The notes beneath the pieces were generated by a model. The model saw nothing but the letters and a program-made list of their open reading frames with translations. It made no database searches and was not told where the DNA came from. This document shows positions 27,750 to 37,052 of a stretch of DNA of 64,000 bases, piece by piece. The stretch is from NCBI GenBank assembly GCA_964641175.1, contig CAZXLJ010000002.1:1-64000 (forward strand), in the 5' to 3' direction. The first letter of the stretch is position 1, and each line of letters opens with the position of its first letter. The stretch comes from CAYNST01 sp964641175 (GTDB lineage: Bacteria > Pseudomonadota > Gammaproteobacteria > Pseudomonadales > Cellvibrionaceae). The translations under genes and the position numbers were made by a program.

Positions 27750-27789
27750 GTTGCGGGATTCGCCCCGCCCTGGCTCGGAGGGACTGTCC

Positions 27790-28182
27790 TTGAATAGAGA
27801 AAGGTTCAAATGGCTGGGAGCAGCGGTTGCCCTGCTGTCAATGGGCTGTCAAAGCCCGTCGTCAGCCGTCGAGCGCGTGCCAGCCCTGCTGAACAGCGCC
27901 GACGCGGAAGCGCGGGCAGAAATCGCAACGGCGATCTCCGCAGCGCTGGGCGGCGTGCCGGTGACCCTGTCACCAACGATTTTTACCCGGTCCTCTCACC
28001 TGTTTATTGATCAGGGTGTACTGCGGAACGGGCAATCCCGGGTACTGGACGGGAAACGGGCGCTTTCTCCCAAACGTTTTGAACTCTTGAGCAGTCGGGG
28101 CGCGTGTTTTCTTTCGGGCCCGGATGAGGTGACGGTGACTCGCCTGAACACGGTTCGGTGCGAGGCAGTCAATCCCCGGTGA
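27790..28182 (+). CDS. Small hypothetical lipoprotein
   Basis: 130 residues from a TTG at 27790, chosen because GGAGGG lies 7 bases upstream; an earlier TTG at 27751 lacks a site. The signal peptide has lipobox LLSMGC. The remaining roughly 110 residues have no recognised domain, two cysteines (ACFLSG, VRCEAV) likely forming a disulfide, and a small beta-type composition. It follows the S41 protease after 40 bases and is probably in its operon. Confidence 0.65.
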   Translation: MNRERFKWLGAAVALLSMGCQSPSSAVERVPALLNSADAEARAEIATAISAALGGVPVTLSPTIFTRSSHLFIDQGVLRNGQSRVLDGKRALSPKRFELLSSRGACFLSGPDEVTVTRLNTVRCEAVNPR

Positions 28183-28495
28183 CTCCCTTCACACATTGGC
28201 TGCCTGCCCCTGCCAGCCGGCGCCTGTCCCGTCCCGATCGACATTGCACGTGATACCGTAATCAGGCCTGGAAGCTTGACGCGGTACTCAAACTTGCCCC
28301 TTCCCTCCTGATCCGGTACGGGATTCAGTTGAAGTTAATGTTGTTTTTAACACCATTAGGCACTGACTTCGGCGAAATAATGATCAAATTTTGCATTTTG
28401 TTCCGTATAAAACCCACTGCAAGCGAGAGATTACCCCCAAGGAAGCCGCTTTCGAATATCAGGCTGAACGAACTAAACCCTTAGATTTGTTAAAA
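28183..28495. other. Intergenic stretch before the CAP-domain lipoprotein
   Basis: No coding sequence is convincing. The later part is open in the frame of the next gene through a TTG at 28391, but the signal peptide begins near 28496. No terminator or operator was recognised. The promoter of the downstream gene probably lies here. Confidence 0.5.
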
Positions 28496-29479
28496 ATGAT
28501 GCAAAGAATTCACTTTACACTGAACGTGGCGATTTTTACGTTGATGGCGCTGCTCGTAACAGGCTGCGACGACGGAGACTCGTCCCATGGTTACTATCCA
28601 TCACCGGTAAATGGCTCGTCGAGTTCAGGTAGCGGATCCACCTCTTCCTCATCTACGTCTTCGACGTCTTCAAGCAGCAGCACAAGCTCAGGTGGCGATA
28701 GCGAAAAGGACGACAGTTTCGCGGTTGAGAACCATTATCCCGCCAGCAAAGCCCGGAATGTTTCTCTTGTGACCACGGTGGATGTCGCGTTGGGCGCAGG
28801 GGTCATGATGGAGAGCGTGCCGGAGGATTTCATCTCCTTGACGTCGCCGGCAGGCCTGGTCGAGGGTTATCTGATTGAATTGGATGACCGGCAGTTCAGG
28901 TTCACCCCCTACGACCCCCTGACGCCGAACACGCGCTATCAAGTCAGTACAGCTCCAATCATGTCGACAGAGGGACTGGAAAATGAAGGTTACCAGTGGG
29001 AGTTCACGACTGCGGACAATATAGGTGCCACACCCCAGGAAATTATCGACAGCTGCATGAATCAGCGGGATATCACCATGCTCGCAGCGGTCAACCAGGC
29101 GCGCCTTAAAGCAAGAAAGTGCGGTTCCGTCACCTACTCAGCGGCTGCACCTTTAAAGTGGAACTGCAAGTTGAGATTGGCTGCTCAGGCGCACTCCGAT
29201 GAGATGGCTACCTCAAATTTCTTTTCGCACATCGGAAGTGATGGCTCCAGGCCAAGTGATCGGGTCCAGGCTCAAGGCTATCGCTACTCAACAGTGCGAG
29301 AGAACATCGCTGCCGGGCAAACCAGTATCGAAGAAGTGATGAGGGGTCTTCTGAACAGTCCCGAGCACTGCGAGACAATAATGGCCAATACCGTCGAAGA
29401 GTTTGGTTTCGGCTATACGGAAAACACGGATAGTGACATGCGCCGGTACTGGACGCAGGTGTATGGTTCCCCTCGCTGA
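28496..29479 (+). CDS. CAP/SCP-domain lipoprotein with serine-rich linker
   Basis: About 327 residues from the double ATG at 28496, where a signal peptide with lipobox LVTGC begins. An earlier TTG at 28391 would add 35 residues in front of it. Domain order: lipobox, serine-rich linker (28614-28694), an Ig-like BIG_5-type domain (ASKARNVSLVTTVDVALG to YQWEFTTAD), then a C-terminal CAP domain with AQAHSDEMATSNFFSHIG, RENIAAG and RYWTQVYG. The conserved His and Glu of bacterial CAP proteins are present (AHSDEM, FSHIG). Function of such secreted CAP proteins is uncertain; possible roles are wall or glycan binding. The linker style is common in cellulolytic marine gammaproteobacteria. Confidence 0.85.
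   Translation: MMQRIHFTLNVAIFTLMALLVTGCDDGDSSHGYYPSPVNGSSSSGSGSTSSSSTSSTSSSSSTSSGGDSEKDDSFAVENHYPASKARNVSLVTTVDVALGAGVMMESVPEDFISLTSPAGLVEGYLIELDDRQFRFTPYDPLTPNTRYQVSTAPIMSTEGLENEGYQWEFTTADNIGATPQEIIDSCMNQRDITMLAAVNQARLKARKCGSVTYSAAAPLKWNCKLRLAAQAHSDEMATSNFFSHIGSDGSRPSDRVQAQGYRYSTVRENIAAGQTSIEEVMRGLLNSPEHCETIMANTVEEFGFGYTENTDSDMRRYWTQVYGSPR
28614..28694 (+). repeat. Low-complexity serine/threonine linker region
   Basis: Imperfect repeats of serine codons (TCN and AGC) and threonine codons encode a run such as SSSSGSGSTSSSSTSS between lipobox and folded domains. It is a flexible spacer, not a separate element. Confidence 0.8.
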
Positions 29480-29589
29480 ATTAAAACGGGATCTTTTTTC
29501 AGGTAAGCCCGGATCGCTGGCCGGGCGCTATTGACCTTCGAGAAAAGTTCAAGCATGGTTGCGACGGCATCTTAGATCTGGAGCATACC

Positions 29590-31473
29590 ATGCAACCCTT
29601 TCGGCGCATTCTGGCTACCGTTTTAGTTCCTCTCGCAATACTCTGCTCTGCCCCAACACACGCCCAGCAAGATTCCCGTACCGACACTCAATACGTTTGG
29701 GATCTGACCGATCTTTATCCCTCGGTCGATGCATGGCATGTGGCCCGCGAGGATGTTCTGAAGGAGATTTCGGCACTCGAACAATTCAAGGGAACACTGG
29801 GCAAGAGTCCGGATAAGCTTTACAGCGGCCTGTTCGGCATATCGGCAACGCTCAAAAGCGTAAGCCGTCTTTACGTCTACGCTGGCCTCTTGCATGACGA
29901 AGACATCGGCAATACCGCCAATCAGGAGATCAACCAGCTGGCCGAAATCGCCTATGCGCAATTTGGTGAAGCGACAGCCTGGCTGGAACCGGAACTGCTC
30001 ACACTGGGCGAACGGAAAATACAGAAATTTCTGAAGAAGAACGAGAAACTAGAGCCCTTCCGGCATTATCTGAATAATACCTTGCGCAATGCTCCTCACA
30101 CGCTGGACACGGAAGGCGAGAAAACGCTCTCCCTCTTCACCCGTTCCCTCGAGGCACCCAGCAATATTTATTCAGTGCTGAGCAACTCCGATATCCCCTG
30201 GCCGCAGGTGCGGCTGTCCGATGGCAAGGAATACCGCATAGACGCGGCCGGATACAGTCGCTGGCGCGCCAGTCAGAACCGGTCAGACCGCCAGGCTGTG
30301 TTCGATGCCTATTGGGGCAAGTGGAAAGACTATCGGAGCACTATCGGCAACGTACTTAACAGCCACCTGCAGGCACAGGTAGCTTTGGCGCGCTCACGAA
30401 AATACGACAGCGTGCTTCAGCGTGAACTCTTTGAGGACAATCTGCCCGAGGAGATATATCGCACTCTCGTGAGAGAGGTGAACCAGGCATTGCCTACATT
30501 GCACAGATATTTCAAGCTGCGTGGCGAAATGCTCGGCGTCAAGCAGATGAAGTACTACGATATTTACCCGACTCTGGTGTCGCTCGACAAGGAGTTCGAC
30601 ATCGAGACGTCTATCGACATTACATTGAAGGCGATGCAACCGCTCGGTGACGATTGGCGAAAAAAGCAGTCTGATGCCATGCGGCAGCGATGGATGCATG
30701 TTTTCCCCAGTCCGGGCAAGCGCAGCGGTGCTTACATGAGCGGCAGCGCCTATGATGTACATCCCTACGTCCTGCTCAATCACAACGACGATTATGAGTC
30801 ACTGTCGACCCTGGCTCACGAATGGGGGCACGTAGTCCACACGCTATACGCAACCGAATCGCAGCCCTTCGAAACCTTCCGCTATTCCACATTTATTGCG
30901 GAGATTCCGTCTACTTCACTGGAGTTGATTCTGCAGGAATATATGGTCGAAAACGCCACGACGGTTGATGAAAAGCTTTTTTATCTGGGATCCGGGCTGG
31001 AGAGTCTGCGGGCCACCTTCTTCCGGCAAACCATGTTCGCCGAGTTCGAGCTGCTGCTTTATGAAGCTGTGGAAAAGGGAGAAGCTTTGTCTGGCGAAAA
31101 AATCTCGCAAATGTACGGAGAAATACTGCGCCGCTATCACGGACACGACCAGAAAGTGGTAGAAATTGATGAGCTGTACCATAGCGAGTGGATGTTCATC
31201 CCGCATTTTTACTACAACATGTATGTCTTCCAGTACGCGACGTCCATCACGGCCGGCACTGCTCTTTATGAGCGCATGGTGACCGAAGGAGACAATGCTG
31301 TAGAAAGGTTCATTAATCTGCTCCGGGCCGGGGGATCTGATTATCCCCACACCCTGCTAAAGCAGGCGGGGGTAGACCTTACTCAGCCTGAACCTTTCCG
31401 CGCCGTCGTCAAACGAATGAACCTCATTATGGATGAGATGGAAAAACTGCTCGAGCAGAAGCAATCACGCTGA
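29590..31473 (+). CDS. pepF: Secreted M3-family oligoendopeptidase F
   Basis: 627 residues. A signal peptide (RRILATVLVPLAILCSAPTHAQ) means it acts in the periplasm or outside, unlike the cytoplasmic form of Firmicutes. The zinc motif is HEWGH (His410, Glu411, His414), followed by a third ligand region about 25 residues on (FIAEIPSTSLE). The N-terminal half shows the M3 helical pattern (WDLTDLYPS, NTLRNAPHTLDTEGEK, RSDRQAVFDAYW). It cleaves medium-size peptides. GGAG lies 8 bases before the ATG. It is a single gene, with a strong GC stem-loop after it. Confidence 0.93.
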   Translation: MQPFRRILATVLVPLAILCSAPTHAQQDSRTDTQYVWDLTDLYPSVDAWHVAREDVLKEISALEQFKGTLGKSPDKLYSGLFGISATLKSVSRLYVYAGLLHDEDIGNTANQEINQLAEIAYAQFGEATAWLEPELLTLGERKIQKFLKKNEKLEPFRHYLNNTLRNAPHTLDTEGEKTLSLFTRSLEAPSNIYSVLSNSDIPWPQVRLSDGKEYRIDAAGYSRWRASQNRSDRQAVFDAYWGKWKDYRSTIGNVLNSHLQAQVALARSRKYDSVLQRELFEDNLPEEIYRTLVREVNQALPTLHRYFKLRGEMLGVKQMKYYDIYPTLVSLDKEFDIETSIDITLKAMQPLGDDWRKKQSDAMRQRWMHVFPSPGKRSGAYMSGSAYDVHPYVLLNHNDDYESLSTLAHEWGHVVHTLYATESQPFETFRYSTFIAEIPSTSLELILQEYMVENATTVDEKLFYLGSGLESLRATFFRQTMFAEFELLLYEAVEKGEALSGEKISQMYGEILRRYHGHDQKVVEIDELYHSEWMFIPHFYYNMYVFQYATSITAGTALYERMVTEGDNAVERFINLLRAGGSDYPHTLLKQAGVDLTQPEPFRAVVKRMNLIMDEMEKLLEQKQSR

Positions 31474-31490
31474 TTTGCACCCCATGGAAA

Positions 31491-31525
31491 ACCGTCCCGC
31501 CGCTACTTGCACGCGGCCGGGCGGT
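31491..31525 (+). terminator. GC-rich stem-loop after pepF
   Basis: Thirteen-base stem ACCGTCCCGCCGC / GCGGCCGGGCGGT with one mismatch and one G-U pair, loop of nine, 18 bases after the pepF stop. No T-run follows, so intrinsic termination is uncertain. Confidence 0.5.
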
Positions 31526-31604
31526 TCATTGATGGATTAGCATCCAACTTGACTTGATGTAAACTGCCAGCCCCACCCCTCTACTACTCGCGAGCTGCCA
31601 GAGC

Positions 31605-34600
31605 ATGAGCGCCACGCCCCCGTCAACCAGCGACGCAGAATTTCCAGAAAGCTCGCTGACGCCTTCGATATACAGTCAGGACGCCCTGCTGATGGCTTTG
31701 CAGGCTGTCCGGGACGGTGACTTCTCTGTCCGGCTTCCAGGTAACTGGACCGGGATTGAAGGTAAAATCGCGGATACGTTCAACGACATAGTTGCTGCCA
31801 ACAGTCAGATTGCCCGGGAGCTTGAACGGGTCGGCCAGGCCGTGGGCCAGGAAGGTAAAACCCGGCAGCGCGTGCGCTGCGACCGCCGTCTGGGTTGCTG
31901 GGGATCCATGGAAGCCGCTGTCAACACGTTAATCGATGACTTGCTCTGGCCGACGGCGGAAGTCACCCGCAGTATCGCGGCCGTGGCAAAGGGCGACCTG
32001 TCACAAACGGTTTCGCTGGACATTGAAGGCCGCCAGTTGCAAGGAGAGTTTTTGCGCTCCGCGCAGATCGTGAACCGAATGATCGATCAGATGAGTGTGT
32101 TCACGTCCGAAGTTACACGCGTGGCGCGGGAAGTCGGCGCGGAAGGCAAGCTGGGCGGACAAGCCAAGGTCAAGGGAGTCTCTGGCGTTTGGAAGGACCT
32201 GACCGACAACGTCAACTCCATGGCCAACAACCTCACAGCCCAGGTGAGGAATATCTCGGAAGTGACTATCGCCGTTGCAAATGGTGATCTGTCCCGGAAA
32301 ATCACTGTGGATGTGCGTGGGGAGATACTCCAGCTCAAAGAAGCCATCAATACCATGGTGGATCAGCTGAGATCTTTCGCATCGGAAGTGACCAGGGTCG
32401 CCCGGGAAGTTGGGACCGAAGGGAAACTGGGTGGCCAGGCGATTGTCCCGGGGGTCGCCGGAACCTGGAAAGACCTTACCGACAACGTCAACGTGATGGC
32501 GGTAAATCTGACCGATCAGGTGCGTGGCATTGCCGAAGTCGCCACCGCTATCGCACGGGGAGACCTTTCGCGCAAGATCACCGTGGATGTAAAGGGTGAA
32601 ATCCTGGAGTTGAAAAACACCATCAATACGATGGTTGACCAGCTCAACAGCTTTGCCGCCGAAGTAACCCGGGTCGCGCGGGAGGTGGGCACCGAAGGGA
32701 AGCTTGGGGGTCAGGCGGAAGTTCCTGGCGTGGCAGGCACCTGGAAGAACCTCACCGACAACGTTAACTCGATGGCAGGCAACCTGACCGCACAGGTGCG
32801 CAACATCGCCGAAGTGGCAACAGCGGTGGCCCGCGGAGATCTGTCCCGCAAGGTCACGGTGGACGTCAAAGGCGAGATCTCCGAACTGAAGAACACAATT
32901 AATACAATGGTGGACCAGCTCAATGGTTTCGCCTCCGAGGTGACCCGGGTAGCGCGGGAAGTAGGCACAGAAGGAGAACTCGGCGGTCAGGCAATTGTTC
33001 CCGGCGTTGCGGGGACATGGAAAGACCTGACCGATTCTGTGAACGCCATGGCGACCAACCTGACCGCCCAGGTACGCAATATTGCGGAAGTGACCACGGC
33101 CGTTGCCCGCGGCGATCTCTCCCGTAAAATCACCGTCGATGTAAAAGGTGAAATCCTGCAGCTCAAGGACACCATCAACACCATGGTGGACCAGCTCAAC
33201 AGTTTTGCCGCAGAAGTAACGCGGGTGGCAAAAGAAGTCGGTACCGAAGGCGCGCTGGGTGGACAGGCCGAAGTTCCCGGGGTTGCCGGTACATGGAAAA
33301 ACCTGACCGATAACGTGAACTCCATGGCGGGCAACCTGACCGCCCAGGTGCGCAATATCGCCGAGGTGACCACCGCAGTGGCCCGGGGCGATCTTTCTCG
33401 CAAAATCACTGTTGATGTGAAAGGCGAAATCCTGCAGCTTAAAGACACCATCAACACGATGGTGGATCAGCTCAACGGTTTCGCCTCCGAGGTGACCCGG
33501 GTGTCCCGGGAAGTGGGTACAGAAGGCAAGCTCGGAGGACAGGCGCGAGTACCGGGTGTGGCCGGAACATGGAAGGATTTGACAGACAACGTAAACGTCA
33601 TGGCCACCAACCTTACGGATCAGGTGCGCGGCATCGCCGAAGTGGCGACGGCCATCGCGCGCGGTGACCTGTCCCGCAAAATTACCGTCGACGTCCGCGG
33701 CGAGATCCTGCAGCTCAAGGACACCATCAACACCATGGTGGACCAGCTGAACAGCTTTGCCTCCGAAGTGACACGGGTGGCCCGGGAAGTGGGTACGGAA
33801 GGAAAGCTTGGAGGCCAGGCGCGAGTACCTGGCGTCGCCGGGACGTGGAAGGATCTCACCGATAACGTCAATGTGATGGCTCACAACCTCACCGATCAGG
33901 TTCGCGGCATCGTCAAGGTAGTGACCGCCGTCGCCAATGGAGACCTGACGCAGAAGCTGACGGTCGAATCCAAGGGTGAGGTGGCGGCGCTCGCAGAAAC
34001 AATCAACAGCATGACGGACACACTTGCCACGTTTGCGGATCAGGTAACCACGGTAGCTCATGAAGTGGGTGTGGAAGGCCGGCTCGGCGGGCAGGCAAAT
34101 GTCCCCGGTGCAGCAGGTACCTGGCGTGATCTCACCGCCAACGTGAACCTTCTGGCCGCCAATCTCACCACTCAGGTGCGTGCGATTGCCGAAGTAGCCA
34201 CCGCGGTTACCACTGGGGACCTGACTCGCTACATCCAGGTTGATGCCAGCGGCGAAGTAGCCGACCTGAAAAATTACATCAATGCAATGATCGGCAACCT
34301 GCGGAAAACCACGGAACGCAACACTGAGCAGGATTGGTTGAAAACCAATCTCGCGAAGTTCAGCCGCATGATGCAGGGTCAACGGGATTTAACCACAGTA
34401 TCGCAGATGCTGCTTTCCGAACTTGCACCTCTGGTCGAAGCCCAGCAGGGTTTGATGTATATCGTCATGGAGAACGGCCGCGACACGAGACTCCGGCAAA
34501 CCGCGGGTTATGCCGACAATTTCGGTGGTGGTACAGTCCGGGAATTCCGTCTGGGTGAAAGTCTCGTCGGCCAGTGCGCATTGGAGCGGCGACGTCTGAT

Positions 34601-37052
34601 AATTAATGAGACCGATCAGCAGCCCCTGCGGATCAGTTCCGGTCTCGTAGAAGTTACCCCCCGCATGGTTATGGTTCTGCCTGTGCTTTTTGAAGGCCAG
34701 GTTAAAGCAGTCATTGAACTGGCATCGGTGAAGGAATTCAACACGTCCCATACAGCCTTCCTTGAACAGCTGACGGATATTGTCGGGATTGTGCTGAATA
34801 ATATCGAAGCCACCATGCGGACTGAGCGTCTGCTGGCTCAGTCCCAGCAGCTGGCAACTGAATTACAAACCCGTCAGTTCGAACTGCAACAAACCAACGA
34901 AGAACTGGCGCAGAAAGCCCAACTTCTGGCGGCCCAGAATGCAGAAGTTGAGCGCAAAAACCAGGAAATTGATCAGGCGAAACGCGCAGTCGAAGAAAAA
35001 GCCGCCGAACTCGCGCTTGCCTCCCGCTACAAATCCGAGTTTCTGGCCAATGTGTCCCATGAATTGCGCACACCGCTCCACAGTATTCTGATCCTCGGTG
35101 AGCAGCTTGCCGAGAATATCGACGGCAATCTGAGCGCACGACAGGTTGAATTTGCCCACACAATCCATTCTGCCGGGACCGATCTGCTGAACCTCATCAG
35201 CGACATACTTGACCTGTCGAAAATTGAATCGGGCACAGTCACCGTCGAGTGCGAGGAGCTGCTATTCGACAACCTTAGAGCCATGGTCGAAAGGAATTTT
35301 CGCCACGAAGCGGAAACGCGCCACCTGCTGTTTCATACACGCTTCGGTAACGATCTGGGGCGACATATCCATACCGATCCAAAGCGACTGCTGCAAGTTT
35401 TGAAAAACCTGCTTTCCAACGCGTTTAAATTTACTGAAAAAGGCAGTGTTGAACTGCTGGTGGATGTCGCCACATCTGGCTGGACCAAAGGGCATCCTGT
35501 GCTCGATCACGCCGATTCCGTGATTTCGTTTGCGGTAACAGATACGGGCACCGGTATCCCGGCAGACAAGCAGAAGCTTATCTTTGAGGCCTTTCAGCAG
35601 GCAGACGCCGGCACTGCCCGTCGTTATGGCGGTACCGGCCTGGGACTGGCAATCAGTCGGGAACTGGCCCAACTGCTGGGAGGCGAGATCCGGGTGCAGA
35701 GCTCGGTCGGGCATGGCAGTACCTTTACCTTGTTTCTGCCTTTGAAGCAGGCCGACTCGGCTTACCGGTTTTTGCCACAACTGCGTGGCAGGGTCTCCGA
35801 CGAGAGCGTCGACAATGTGGTCGCCCTGCCCTTGCCCGGAATTGAAGCCCATGTCGATGATCGCCAGGCGCTTGCGGAGTCCGACAAGATTCTGCTGATT
35901 CTGGAGGACGATCCCCACTACGCCCCTATTTTGCTGGATCTGGCACGTTCGCAAGGGTTTAAAGGGATCCTTGCGTCGCGCGGCGCCGAAGCACTGCAAT
36001 TGCTCACGCGATATCCCGTAGCAGCCATTTCCCTCGATATCTTCCTGCCCGACATGCTTGGCTGGACAGTTCTGAGCCTGCTCAAGCAAAACCCCGTCAC
36101 GCGGCATATTCCGGTGCAAATCATTACCGTGGACGAGGAACGTCATCATGGCCTCGTCCGGGGCGCCTTCGCCTGCATTAACAAGCTCGCGACATCCGAA
36201 CTCATTGCAGAATCCCTTGCCGACCTGTACCAGTTTGTATGCAGCCGCCAACGGCGCCTGCTGGTGCTAGAGGCCGCGCCCACAGATATTACCCGAAATG
36301 GCCTGCAGGATTTCCCGAATGTAGACGTAACCCGCATGGATCACGCGGCGGCCGGACTGGAAGCCATGCGTTCCCAAGTGTTCGATTGCGTCATCCTCAA
36401 CATGAACCTGAAACGCCAGGGCGCTCTGGAAGTTCTGAGTGAAATGCAGCGGGACAGCGGATTGAGAGAGATTCCGGTGGTAGTAGCCATGAGCAGCGAG
36501 CTGTCACCCAAGATAGAAAGTTTTATCAATACTGTGGCCAAGACGCTGATTTTAAAGGAAGCACATTCTGCTGAGCGGTTGATTGATGAAGCTGCGCTCT
36601 ATTTGCATTGTGCGCTGGATGATCTGCCCGAAGAGCAGCGGGAAAAGTTGCAGAAGCTTTACGACAGCGACGAAGCGCTGATCAATAAGAAGGTTTTGGT
36701 CGTAGATGACGACGTGAGGAACATATTCGCCCTTTCCAGTATCCTCGAGCGTCACCATATGAACGTTCTGACCGCCAATAATGGCCGCGATGCAATCAAA
36801 ATAATTGAGCAAACTGAAGATCTGGCAATAGTGCTTATGGATATCATGATGCCCGGAATGGACGGTTATACGACGATGCGCAAGATTCGCCAGCAACCCC
36901 GGTTCACTGCTTTACCCATAATTGCCCTGACGGCGAAGGCCATGAAAGGAGATCGGGAAAAGTGTCTGGAGGCCGGCGCCTCCGATTACGTGCCCAAACC
37001 CGTCAATAACCAGCAACTGGTTGCTCTGCTGCGTTCCTGGCTGCACCGCTAA
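31605..37052 (+). CDS. Poly-HAMP hybrid histidine kinase with three receiver domains
   Basis: 1815 residues, no membrane segment, so cytoplasmic. Order: two divergent HAMP-like units (about 25-165), eight 92-residue HAMP repeats (about 169-904), a short linker, a GAF domain (about 930-1070), a coiled coil (about 1075-1140), HisKA with phospho-acceptor His1152 in NVSHELRTPLH, and HATPase (NLLSNAFKF, DTGTGIP, GGTGLGLAIS). Receiver 1 has Asp1478. Receiver 2 is degenerate (Asn1599 replaces the Asp in VILNMNL). Canonical receiver 3 has Asp1746 in LMDIMMPGMDG and the later KPV lysine. The layout resembles group III hybrid kinases for osmotic sensing. Its stop overlaps the next kinase start (TAATG), so the two are translationally coupled. 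Confidence 0.92.
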   Translation: MSATPPSTSDAEFPESSLTPSIYSQDALLMALQAVRDGDFSVRLPGNWTGIEGKIADTFNDIVAANSQIARELERVGQAVGQEGKTRQRVRCDRRLGCWGSMEAAVNTLIDDLLWPTAEVTRSIAAVAKGDLSQTVSLDIEGRQLQGEFLRSAQIVNRMIDQMSVFTSEVTRVAREVGAEGKLGGQAKVKGVSGVWKDLTDNVNSMANNLTAQVRNISEVTIAVANGDLSRKITVDVRGEILQLKEAINTMVDQLRSFASEVTRVAREVGTEGKLGGQAIVPGVAGTWKDLTDNVNVMAVNLTDQVRGIAEVATAIARGDLSRKITVDVKGEILELKNTINTMVDQLNSFAAEVTRVAREVGTEGKLGGQAEVPGVAGTWKNLTDNVNSMAGNLTAQVRNIAEVATAVARGDLSRKVTVDVKGEISELKNTINTMVDQLNGFASEVTRVAREVGTEGELGGQAIVPGVAGTWKDLTDSVNAMATNLTAQVRNIAEVTTAVARGDLSRKITVDVKGEILQLKDTINTMVDQLNSFAAEVTRVAKEVGTEGALGGQAEVPGVAGTWKNLTDNVNSMAGNLTAQVRNIAEVTTAVARGDLSRKITVDVKGEILQLKDTINTMVDQLNGFASEVTRVSREVGTEGKLGGQARVPGVAGTWKDLTDNVNVMATNLTDQVRGIAEVATAIARGDLSRKITVDVRGEILQLKDTINTMVDQLNSFASEVTRVAREVGTEGKLGGQARVPGVAGTWKDLTDNVNVMAHNLTDQVRGIVKVVTAVANGDLTQKLTVESKGEVAALAETINSMTDTLATFADQVTTVAHEVGVEGRLGGQANVPGAAGTWRDLTANVNLLAANLTTQVRAIAEVATAVTTGDLTRYIQVDASGEVADLKNYINAMIGNLRKTTERNTEQDWLKTNLAKFSRMMQGQRDLTTVSQMLLSELAPLVEAQQGLMYIVMENGRDTRLRQTAGYADNFGGGTVREFRLGESLVGQCALERRRLIINETDQQPLRISSGLVEVTPRMVMVLPVLFEGQVKAVIELASVKEFNTSHTAFLEQLTDIVGIVLNNIEATMRTERLLAQSQQLATELQTRQFELQQTNEELAQKAQLLAAQNAEVERKNQEIDQAKRAVEEKAAELALASRYKSEFLANVSHELRTPLHSILILGEQLAENIDGNLSARQVEFAHTIHSAGTDLLNLISDILDLSKIESGTVTVECEELLFDNLRAMVERNFRHEAETRHLLFHTRFGNDLGRHIHTDPKRLLQVLKNLLSNAFKFTEKGSVELLVDVATSGWTKGHPVLDHADSVISFAVTDTGTGIPADKQKLIFEAFQQADAGTARRYGGTGLGLAISRELAQLLGGEIRVQSSVGHGSTFTLFLPLKQADSAYRFLPQLRGRVSDESVDNVVALPLPGIEAHVDDRQALAESDKILLILEDDPHYAPILLDLARSQGFKGILASRGAEALQLLTRYPVAAISLDIFLPDMLGWTVLSLLKQNPVTRHIPVQIITVDEERHHGLVRGAFACINKLATSELIAESLADLYQFVCSRQRRLLVLEAAPTDITRNGLQDFPNVDVTRMDHAAAGLEAMRSQVFDCVILNMNLKRQGALEVLSEMQRDSGLREIPVVVAMSSELSPKIESFINTVAKTLILKEAHSAERLIDEAALYLHCALDDLPEEQREKLQKLYDSDEALINKKVLVVDDDVRNIFALSSILERHHMNVLTANNGRDAIKIIEQTEDLAIVLMDIMMPGMDGYTTMRKIRQQPRFTALPIIALTAKAMKGDREKCLEAGASDYVPKPVNNQQLVALLRSWLHR
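32109..34316 (+). repeat. Eight tandem 276-base units encoding HAMP repeats
   Basis: Unit starts fall exactly 276 bases apart (32109, 32385, 32661, 32937, 33213, 33489, 33765, 34041). Each encodes EVTRVAREVGTEGKLGGQA-like and GDLSRKITVDVKGEI-like blocks. Units 2-6 are the most similar; 7 and 8 diverge. The high similarity also creates a long open frame on the opposite strand, which is not a gene. Confidence 0.95.

Noticed and set aside
32001..34382. A 793-codon open frame on the minus strand across the kinase repeats
   Set aside because: It is the antisense shadow of the repeated HAMP coding region; the repeat unit is free of stops in that frame, so it stays open. It has no family resemblance.
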